Under the pieces are notes generated by a model. That model worked only from the letters and a program-made list of their open reading frames with translations, had not been told where the DNA came from and ran no database searches. A stretch of DNA of 64,000 nucleotides. Origin: Methylotuvimicrobium sp018830325. Its GTDB lineage: Bacteria; Pseudomonadota; Gammaproteobacteria; Methylococcales; Methylomonadaceae. Positions 44,617-52,030 of the stretch are shown here, one piece after another. The DNA lies in NCBI RefSeq assembly GCF_044788715.1, contig NZ_CP173170.1:558001-622000 (forward strand), in the 5' to 3' direction. The position numbers and the translations under genes were made by a program. Each line of letters starts with the position of its first letter. Within the stretch, counting starts at the first letter, position 1.

Positions 44617-47331
44617 ATGCACTGCCGCATCATTTTATTGTTTTTCTTATTGCTTAGCTCGACTTGTTCTCAGGCGAATGAGCCGGCGTGGGATTGTGAA
44701 CAAAACAGCAGCGGAGAATGGGTTTGCGGGGCCGATGTGCCGATTGTTGAAAGCTCAAAGTCTGTTACGGTTTCGGAGAGCACTGAGGCAGCGGGCAGTT
44801 CTGTCGTTACGCAAAAAAACGTTCCTAGTCTCGACAAGGTTGCGAAAAATCCTCTGGAAGCGAATAAGCAAAATCAGCCGCAGCAGGAGATTGTTCAGTT
44901 AGAGCCGCCGCGCAAAATCGCAAGAGCCGCAGGATGGGATTGCGCTGCCGGAGAAGGAGATGAAACCTGGAATTGCAGTTTGACCGGTACCGATCCGAAA
45001 GGCAAGCCGCGTGTGATGCCGGATGAGCGGCGTAGTTTCAGCTTATTGTCGCCTGCTTTCGATCATGAGCAGGAACTGAATTTCGATATTATGCATTCGC
45101 AATTGCCTTACGATCCCTGGGAAAACTGCACAACATCATTAGGCGCTCCGCCTGGATTTTTATCGACCAAAGATCTACGGGACGAGACACCTATAGATGT
45201 TCGGGCCGATTATTCGGAAATTTTCGATAATGAAATTACCGGTTTTTTCGGTAATGTCGATATTGTTCGGGCTGATCAACGTATGGCCGCAGACACCATG
45301 CATTACGATACCGTGTCGCAAACTCTCGATGCGCAAGGACACGTTTATTACAGTGAAGACGCGCTGTCTTTATACAGCGATACGATGATGTTGAAACTGG
45401 CAAGCGATGAAGCCCGGTTGCGTAATACTCTGTTCATTTCGCCGACGACGCCGTTGAGAGGCAGCGCGCGAACCGTCTACCGTGATAGCAAGGTTTTGTC
45501 ACGTTACAATGAAGTCGCCTTCACAAGCTGTAAGCCCGGCAATACCGATTGGGTTTTGCATGCATCGGACTTAAAGCTGAACAAGGAAAGCGGCGAAGGT
45601 TCGGCTAAACATGCTTGGCTCGAGTTTAAAGGCGTGCCGGTGATCTATACGCCTTATATCAGTTTTCCGCTCGATGATCGCCGCAAATCCGGGTTTTTAG
45701 CGCCGAATTTATCCGTTAACGATAGAAACGGCTACGATGTCGCCCTGCCTTATTATTGGAATATCGCACCTAATTACGACTTGACCTTTCGTCCTCGGTA
45801 TATGACAAATAGAGGAATGCAGTGGGGCGGCGACTTTAGACATTTGTCCGAAATGACCAACAGTCGCTTGCAATTTGAAGTGTTGCCGGATGATCAAATA
45901 CGTAATAAAACGCGATATCTCGCCGGTGTTCAAAATACCACGACATTTTTGCCGAATTTAATTTCAACGATCGATGCAAGTTATGTCTCCGACGACGATT
46001 ATTTCGACGATATGGGCAATAGTATTACGATTAACGATACTCGTTTTTTAAGAAGCCATGCCGACATTCGTTATAGCATGCCGGGCGTATCATTCTTTTC
46101 GCAGCTTGAAAACTATCAGACGACGGATAGAACCATTCCAAAAGAGTTTCAGCCCTATCGCAGGCTGCCCCAAGCGAGGTTGGATTTAAATCATTCGTTC
46201 GACTTTATGCCAGTCGATGTCTCTATGGGGTCGGAATATGTCTATTTTCAACAAGACCAGCGCGTTAGCGGTCAACGCTTCAACATAGAGCCGGCTGTCG
46301 CCGTTCCGCTAGAAGTGGCAGGTGTTTATTTAACACCAAAATTGTCGCTCAAACACACTCAATATATGCTGGAAAATCAGGCGGCAGGCAAGCCCGGTAG
46401 CATTACTCGGACCTTGCCGATATTTTCGGCCGATACCGGGTTTACGCTGGAGCGAGAGTTCGGATCAGGCGAATCGTCTTATGTTCACACGATTGAGCCG
46501 CGTTTGTTTTATCTCTATATTCCCTATAAAGATCAGAGCGATATTCCGTTGTTCGATACCGGAGAATACGACTATAACTTCTACAGTCTATTCCGGGAAA
46601 ACCGTTTCAGCGGCTCCGACAGGGTCCAGGATGCCAATCAAGTGACGACGGCTTTGACTAATCGAATCATCGATCCGCGAACGGGCCGCGAAAACATGAG
46701 GCTTAGCATCGGCGAAATTTTTTATTTTCGCGATAGGCTTGTTCAACTGGATGATATCGATCCAAGAACTGGTCTTCCACGAGTTGAAAATGATGCTGGT
46801 AATCCGATTTTTGTCAATCAACAATCCTCGACCAATAGTTTCGCTAATTTGATTGCCGAATTCAGTGCGCAATTGACCGAGCATTTGTCCCTGAGGACAG
46901 CCGGGCAGTGGGATCATGTACAAAACGAACTAACCCGAGGTGAAGTGGCGCTGCGGTATACGAACAAGCCCGAACAGTTGGTTAATTTAGGGTATCGTTT
47001 TCGCCAGGATTTAACGGAAGTGGCGGATTTCTCTTTTCGCTGGCCGATCTATGATAATTGGTATGCGGTTGGGCGATGGCAGTATTCAATGTTGTTTGAT
47101 AGAACGGTGGAAAGTTTCGCAGGCTTTGAAAAAGAAAGTTGCTGCTGGCGTTTTAGAGTCATCGGACGGCGTTATATTAATAGTATTAATGTGTTTGCCG
47201 GCCAAGAGCCTACCGGTGAAGCGCAAACCGGTGTATTTGTTCAGTTGGAATTGAAAGGCTTAACGGCATTCGGCGACCGCTTGGATGAATTTTTCGAACG
47301 AAATATCTACGGCTATGTCAGACCGCAATAA
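44617..47331 (+). CDS. lptD: LPS-assembly protein LptD
   Basis: Outer-membrane barrel that places LPS in the outer leaflet. The 904-residue protein has a signal peptide (IILLFFLLLSSTCSQA) and an N-terminal region with two short WDC...W.C repeats (WDCEQNSSGEWVC, WDCAAGEGDETWNC). The OstA/LptA-like jellyroll follows (DVRADYSEIFDNEITGFFGNV), then the C-terminal barrel. Cys in TSCKPG and in the ESCCWRFRVIGRRY region can form the disulfides. The end is DRLDEFFERNIYGYVRPQ. Followed by surA after a repeat-filled gap; the usual lptD-surA order is intact. Confidence 0.96.
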   Translation: MHCRIILLFFLLLSSTCSQANEPAWDCEQNSSGEWVCGADVPIVESSKSVTVSESTEAAGSSVVTQKNVPSLDKVAKNPLEANKQNQPQQEIVQLEPPRKIARAAGWDCAAGEGDETWNCSLTGTDPKGKPRVMPDERRSFSLLSPAFDHEQELNFDIMHSQLPYDPWENCTTSLGAPPGFLSTKDLRDETPIDVRADYSEIFDNEITGFFGNVDIVRADQRMAADTMHYDTVSQTLDAQGHVYYSEDALSLYSDTMMLKLASDEARLRNTLFISPTTPLRGSARTVYRDSKVLSRYNEVAFTSCKPGNTDWVLHASDLKLNKESGEGSAKHAWLEFKGVPVIYTPYISFPLDDRRKSGFLAPNLSVNDRNGYDVALPYYWNIAPNYDLTFRPRYMTNRGMQWGGDFRHLSEMTNSRLQFEVLPDDQIRNKTRYLAGVQNTTTFLPNLISTIDASYVSDDDYFDDMGNSITINDTRFLRSHADIRYSMPGVSFFSQLENYQTTDRTIPKEFQPYRRLPQARLDLNHSFDFMPVDVSMGSEYVYFQQDQRVSGQRFNIEPAVAVPLEVAGVYLTPKLSLKHTQYMLENQAAGKPGSITRTLPIFSADTGFTLEREFGSGESSYVHTIEPRLFYLYIPYKDQSDIPLFDTGEYDYNFYSLFRENRFSGSDRVQDANQVTTALTNRIIDPRTGRENMRLSIGEIFYFRDRLVQLDDIDPRTGLPRVENDAGNPIFVNQQSSTNSFANLIAEFSAQLTEHLSLRTAGQWDHVQNELTRGEVALRYTNKPEQLVNLGYRFRQDLTEVADFSFRWPIYDNWYAVGRWQYSMLFDRTVESFAGFEKESCCWRFRVIGRRYINSINVFAGQEPTGEAQTGVFVQLELKGLTAFGDRLDEFFERNIYGYVRPQ

Positions 47332-47363
47332 ACTAACTGTTTGTTACTGTGAAAGTATGCGAA

Positions 47364-47689
47364 GCGGGTGCGGTTGCTCGATCGACAGGCGTCGGCGGCA
47401 GGGCAGATTTTTGCTCCTCGGCAATTGCTCCTGCATTGCCCTAATACACGCCATCCATGGCGTAATGCAAAATCTGCATTCGCGCCATCCTTGGCGCTCG
47501 AGCCGCCGTCGAGCCTACATGGACGTATTCACCCAGCACCTAAATTCCATAGCTCATTGGCTATGGTTAACTATCTTGGATAATTTAGGTGCTGGGTTCA
47601 CGGCGACCTGTCGGGCGAGTGACCGCACCCTCCGCTACCAGAGAACTTTTATTTGCCGGGGCGATGGCTAGACCTTCATGAACGTTACT
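47364..47689 (+). repeat. Composite mosaic repeat, copy 3
   Basis: Inverted near-copy of 42137-42471. It spans the gap between lptD and surA and ends ...CTTCATGAACGTTACT, whose reverse complement (AACGTTCATGAAGG) also starts the module at 20796. It contains palindrome P6 (47532-47596). The first in-frame ATG available to surA (47678) therefore lies inside the repeat. Confidence 0.9.
47532..47596. repeat. GCACCTAAATT palindrome, copy P6
   Basis: CCCAGCACCTAAATT ... AATTTAGGTGCTGGG with inner CCATAGCTCATTGGCTATGG, flanked by TTCA on both sides (TATTCA before, TTCACGG after). It is the reverse complement of P5 and its flanks. Confidence 0.9.
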
Positions 47690-48979
47690 ATGAAAAAGCA
47701 TTTTATCAGCGGCGTTTTGATCGCATTAATCAGTATTTCCGTACCGGTTTTTTCGCAGACACTGGATCGTATCGTTGCAATTGTCGAAGATGATGTGATT
47801 CTCGATGGCGAGTTGCAAGCGGAAGTCGATGTCATTGCGCAACGCATCAAAGCCAGTAACGCGGTAGTGCCGCCGTCGTATATTTTGCGCAAGCAAGTGC
47901 TTGAAAAATTGATTATCGAAAAGCTGCAGCGGCAGCTGGCAGAAAGGTCCGGCATCGCCTTGAATGATGAAATGTTGGCTAGTGCCGCGGCAGACATCGC
48001 GCGCAGAAATAATATGACGCCGGCAGAATTTCGTGTCGAACTGGAAAAACAGTCGATTTCTTATCGCAGTTTTTTGGAAAACCTGCGTAACGAAGTCATC
48101 ATTAATCAGTTGCGGGGCAGAGAAATCGGCAGTCGCGTTAATGTTAGCGATCGGGAAGTCGAGCATTTTCTCGAAACCGAAAGTAAACTCGGCGGCGAAG
48201 CCACTCAATACCATTTAGGGCATATTCTGGTGGCGATTCCGGAAGGCGCTTCGTCGTCAGTGATACAGAAAGCCAAACAAAAAGCCGAGGAAATTATTCA
48301 GGACTTACGGGGCGGGCGGGATTTCGTGCAGGTGGCGATGAGTCGATCCGACAGCAGCGAAGCCTTGACCGGAGGCGATTTAGGTTGGCGCTCGATTAAT
48401 CAGGTGCCCACTTTATTTGTCGATGAGGTCGGCGACCTGAAGCAGGGGGATGTTTCGGACCCGATTCGAAGTCCCAGCGGCTTCCATGTCATAAAAATGC
48501 TAGAGCTCAAAGGCGGCGATCAGCAGCATATTGTGACTAAGACGCATGTTCGTCACATATTGATCAAAACCAATGAGCTGATTGACGACGACGAAGCGAA
48601 AAAAAGACTGAATAACTTAAAGCGCAGAATTGCCGATGGCGATAGTTTCGATGCGCTGGCCAGAGCGCATTCCGATGATAAAGGGTCCGCACTTAATGGT
48701 GGAAGTTTGGATTGGGTGGCGCCCGGTGCGTTGGTTCCCGAGTTCGAAAAGGCGATGAATGCATTGGCGATCGACGAAATTAGTAAACCGGTTCAAACGC
48801 AATTCGGTTGGCATCTGATACAGGTGCTCGGTAGAAAGCAGCAAGACGATAGTGAGGACTACAAAAAGGAACAAGTAAGAGAAGCGATTCGTAAACGTAA
48901 GATTGAAGAAGAAACCGAATTATGGCTGCGGCGTTTGCGTGATGAAGCTTATGTTGAGGTATTTCATGATAGGCTTTGA
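47690..48979 (+). CDS. surA: Periplasmic chaperone / prolyl isomerase SurA
   Basis: Outer-membrane-protein chaperone. About 429 residues. It has a signal peptide (MKKHFISGVLIALISISVPVFS), the N-terminal SurA domain (DRIVAIVEDDVILDGELQAEVD) and two parvulin domains: YHLGHILVAIPEGA...GGDLGWRSINQVP and THVRHILIKTNELI...GGSLDWVAPGALVPEFEKAM. The ATG at 47690 is preferred because it opens the signal peptide. The in-frame ATG at 47678 is repeat-derived. No clear ribosome binding site is visible for either, possibly because the repeat displaced it. Confidence 0.94.
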   Translation: MKKHFISGVLIALISISVPVFSQTLDRIVAIVEDDVILDGELQAEVDVIAQRIKASNAVVPPSYILRKQVLEKLIIEKLQRQLAERSGIALNDEMLASAAADIARRNNMTPAEFRVELEKQSISYRSFLENLRNEVIINQLRGREIGSRVNVSDREVEHFLETESKLGGEATQYHLGHILVAIPEGASSSVIQKAKQKAEEIIQDLRGGRDFVQVAMSRSDSSEALTGGDLGWRSINQVPTLFVDEVGDLKQGDVSDPIRSPSGFHVIKMLELKGGDQQHIVTKTHVRHILIKTNELIDDDEAKKRLNNLKRRIADGDSFDALARAHSDDKGSALNGGSLDWVAPGALVPEFEKAMNALAIDEISKPVQTQFGWHLIQVLGRKQQDDSEDYKKEQVREAIRKRKIEEETELWLRRLRDEAYVEVFHDRL

Positions 48980-49044
48980 TTCGATGAGGTTTGCTTTAAA
49001 TTCATGTTTAGCACGATAATCGCACGATTGGCATCGAGACCTCA

Positions 49045-49614
49045 ATGAGACTTAAGGAAGACAGGATAATACAGTGTTTAAGGCGGGTTATCGAAACGCA
49101 AGCATTGCACGAAGAGCGACAAATGCTTCAGCAAATACTGGATGAATTAAACCTGGGGTTATTGGATTGCGCAGCTGCTTTGTTGCATCTGCAACAGCTT
49201 GAAGGCGGCATGCGAATGATGCCGGAAACGAATGTTTTGGATTCGTCTATTTCGGACATAGTTTCCGTTATACCCAAAATGGTTCGTTATCGGTTGTCGG
49301 TCGGTCATAAACATGGCGCGTCGAAAGAGATAATCAAAGATGTGTTGGTCGATGAATCCGGTGTCGAAAGGAAAATGATTCGCCTTGTCGATATACGTAA
49401 CGAATTTACTATTGTGGAATTACCGGAAGGCATGCCGGAGGATATTTTTCAACATTTGAAAACGATTGAGATTCAACGGCAAAAGCTGGATATCAAAAAA
49501 ATAAACGCTAATTCAAACAAGAAAAGAGCGAATAATGCGCGTCGGCGAAAAAAGCGTATGTCTCGGTTTGATAGCAAGGACCCGGAAAAGCTTAAATGTA
49601 AAGAATTGGCTTAA
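49045..49614 (+). CDS. Stand-alone DbpA/CsdA-type RNA-binding domain protein
   Basis: A 189-residue basic protein without a helicase core. Residues about 75-155 (MVRYRLSVGHKHGASKEIIKDVLVDESGVERKMIRLVDIRNEFTIVELPEGMPEDIFQHLKTIEIQRQKLDIKKI) match the C-terminal RNA-binding domain of DEAD-box helicases DbpA and CsdA/DeaD: RxxxGxKxG, IxDxFTFVELPE, GxKL. The N-terminus is helical (LRRVIETQALHEERQMLQQIL) and the tail is Lys/Arg-rich (NKKRANNARRRKKRMSR). Possibly an rRNA-binding factor. Preceded by surA (65 bp). Confidence 0.8.
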   Translation: MRLKEDRIIQCLRRVIETQALHEERQMLQQILDELNLGLLDCAAALLHLQQLEGGMRMMPETNVLDSSISDIVSVIPKMVRYRLSVGHKHGASKEIIKDVLVDESGVERKMIRLVDIRNEFTIVELPEGMPEDIFQHLKTIEIQRQKLDIKKINANSNKKRANNARRRKKRMSRFDSKDPEKLKCKELA

Positions 49615-50136
49615 GGATTTTCTAATGTACCCAACCATCGTAGATCAAAATTCGGCGTCGGGGGGCCGTCAAAGGAGGCCGTGAGCCCAGCCTCTCACCT
49701 ATCGTTAGGTGAGGGACCCGGTGCCTCCTTAGGCACTGCCGAAATTTGAAGTGCGAAAGGTATAATGACTAAAAAATATCAAAACAATGGCGAGACTGAA
49801 GTGGCAATAATGATGGCATAGGCTGTTAATGGTCAGTCACTTACATTTAATTGAAAATGCTGTATCTTCAAGTCCTTCATGCTCTTAATGGTAAAAGATA
49901 AATAACTCTTTTTGGAGTTATAGCCCGCCTTAGGATTTCGTGATAAATAACGTCTTGGAACTATGAGCTTTGTTGAGGGTTCGGTAACTCGCTTTGCAGG
50001 ACGCCGTGAATACGTCCGTGTAGGCTTGACGGCGGCGACTGATTGCCATGGATGGCATGAATGCAGATTTTGCAGGAGCAAAAAATCTGCCCTGCCGCCG
50101 ACACCTGCCAATCGAGTTACCAAATCCTTAATCGAG
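49615..50136. other. Gene-free region with repeat modules
   Basis: Contains the TCACCTA hairpin copy 2 (49694-49713), a reversed CTGTCAAGCGAGTTACC module (about 49928-49999), and a composite fragment with an empty palindrome site (GGACGCCGTGAATACGTCC, about 49999-50018) plus GCCCTGCCGCCGACACCTG. No gene supported. Confidence 0.7.
49694..49713. repeat. TCACCTA hairpin repeat, copy 2
   Basis: CTCACCTA TCGT TAGGTGAG. The surroundings GATCAAAATTCGGC ... GTCAAAGGA ... GAAATTTGAAGTGCGAAAG match those at 37440-37610. Confidence 0.75.
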
Positions 50137-51567
50137 TTACAAATGATCATAGAGCGATAAATATTGTTTAGCGCTACTATTCCACGAAAAGTCTTTTCTC
50201 ATGGCATTGGTTTGCAGTTGTGTCCAAATTTCCGGAACCCTGTATAAAATCAACGCGCGTTTGATGGCTTCCAGAAGCGAACTGGGGGTCGATTCATTGA
50301 AGGTAATTCCGGTTGCCGTTTTGTTGTCAATCGTATGGGGTAGAGCATCGACTACAGTATCTGCAAGGCCGCCGGTTTTCCTTACGATCGGCAAAGTTCC
50401 ATAGCGTTGACTATACATTTGGTTTAATCCGCAGGGCTCGAAGCGCGATGGCATCAAAAAAATATCGCTTCCCGCTTCTATCCAATGAGCCAATTGTTCA
50501 TCGTAGCCGATAGTAATCGACATTTTTTCAGGGTAGGCTTCGGCAAAATTATATAAACGTTGTTCGAAGCTTTTGTTGCCGCTACCGAGTAAGACAAATT
50601 GTACTGGCATACTTAATAATTCCGGCAAGCATTCTAATAGCAAGTCGATACCTTTTTGTTCAACCAAACGGCTAATTAATCCGAAAATGGGAATCGACGG
50701 CTCGAGAGGCAGTGAGAGCCGTTCTTGTAATGCGGCCTTATTGGTTTGTTTGTGATGGAGCGTTTTATGGCTGTAGCGTTGGACGATGTTGCTGTCGAAT
50801 TCGGGATTCCAGTCATTGTCGGTTCCGTTGAGTATACCGCTTAGAAATTCCTTGCGATGGGTTAACAAGCCTTCTAGCCCGTAACCAAATTCGGATGATT
50901 GAATTTCTTTGGCATAGGTGGGACTTACCGTCGTTACTCGATCGGAACAAGCAATGCCGCCTTTTAAAAACGACATGTTGCCGTAATACTCAAGTGCATT
51001 TGGATTCCAAAGCTGTCTTGGAAGATTAAGCGCATGGTAGGTCGAGTGGGGAAAGATTCCTTGGTAGGCCATGTTATGGATCGTAAAAATGGTTGCCGGA
51101 CGGTTGTATTCCAGCGTCAATAAGGCGGGAACTAGGCCGCTTTGCCAGTCGTTGCAGTGGACGATTTCCGGTTTCCAATCTAAGTAGGCTCTGTTCATCG
51201 CGACTTCTACGGTTATGCGGCAGAACAGCGAAAAGCGATCGGCACTGTTTGCCCAGGCATTACCGTATTCATCGTGATATGGATTGCCCGGGTAGTCAAA
51301 AAACTGGGGGCAATCGATCAGCCATACAATCACTTTTGATTCCGGCAAGCGGGTTTCGAGAATATTGACATCGCAATTATTGATTCTCAACGTACACCGA
51401 TGTTGGACGTTTTCGGTTTTTTTTATAGCTTGATAGTTAGGAATGATGATACGGATATCCTGGCCTAGATCCGCCAAAGCCTTAGGTAAGCTGCTTGAAA
51501 CATCTGCCAAGCCGCCGGTTTTTATTAAAGGATGTGCTTCACTTGTAACAAAAAGAATTCGTTTCAT
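50137..51567 (-). CDS. glgA: Glycogen synthase (ADP-glucose type), first copy
   Basis: GT5 enzyme that extends alpha-1,4-glucan from ADP-glucose. The 476-residue protein starts MKRILFVTSEAHPLIKTGGLADV (KTGGL ADP-Glc motif) with HCNDWQSGLVPALL, FTIHNMAYQGIFP, the GT-B linker FGLISRLVEQKGIDLLLE and the C-terminal MPSRFEPCGLNQMYSQRYGTLPIVRKTGGLADTV. All motifs are intact. It is minus-strand, co-directional with glgB. A second, larger glgA lies at 61675. Confidence 0.96.
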   Translation of the reverse strand: MKRILFVTSEAHPLIKTGGLADVSSSLPKALADLGQDIRIIIPNYQAIKKTENVQHRCTLRINNCDVNILETRLPESKVIVWLIDCPQFFDYPGNPYHDEYGNAWANSADRFSLFCRITVEVAMNRAYLDWKPEIVHCNDWQSGLVPALLTLEYNRPATIFTIHNMAYQGIFPHSTYHALNLPRQLWNPNALEYYGNMSFLKGGIACSDRVTTVSPTYAKEIQSSEFGYGLEGLLTHRKEFLSGILNGTDNDWNPEFDSNIVQRYSHKTLHHKQTNKAALQERLSLPLEPSIPIFGLISRLVEQKGIDLLLECLPELLSMPVQFVLLGSGNKSFEQRLYNFAEAYPEKMSITIGYDEQLAHWIEAGSDIFLMPSRFEPCGLNQMYSQRYGTLPIVRKTGGLADTVVDALPHTIDNKTATGITFNESTPSSLLEAIKRALILYRVPEIWTQLQTNAMRKDFSWNSSAKQYLSLYDHL

Positions 51568-52030
51568 AATTAAATTTAAAGGCAGTCAAAATTCGGTTCT
51601 AGGCATATCAAGGAATTAAGTTTACCGAGGTATATTTCACCAAAATAGCCGATTGAGGGTTTATTGGCTCACTGTCAGCTGTAGTAGAATCGTCCGACTT
51701 TATTGAAGAATCAGTTTAACCCAGCTTTAACAAATGTAGTGTCTACGGCCTATGTTGTTGAATCATAAGGATTAAAAAATGCGCTAAAAATGGCTTTGTA
51801 GTGCCGTAATATTTTTTTATCATAATATTCAAAACTTATGTTCGGTAAGTGTTAAGGCTGGGTTAAGTTCGCGTTCGGGGTGGCGGCAGTTCTATTTGGC
51901 GGATATTTCTCCCGTAGGTGCGCCTATTACGCATAAATATCGAAGCGAATTTACTATAAGCTTGGCCGCCGTCAGTTAATTTGCGGTGCGCAACGGTACG
52001 CTGGGTTTTCTTTCTCAAACAGGACTCTAT
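51568..52030. other. Gap between glgA and glgB with a MITE-like element
   Basis: About 460 bp without a gene. Holds the TTAACCC-ended element copy 3 (51715-51868). The rest shows no recognisable signal. Confidence 0.65.
51715..51868. repeat. TTAACCC-ended MITE-like element, copy 3
   Basis: Ends TTTAACCCAGCTTTAACA and GTGTTAAGGCTGGGTTAAG are inverted repeats with 16-17 bp matching. The left end is followed by AATGTAGTG as in copies 1 and 2, and TGCCGTAATATTTTT occurs inside. 154 bp, non-coding. It sits between glgB and glgA of one putative operon. Confidence 0.7.
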
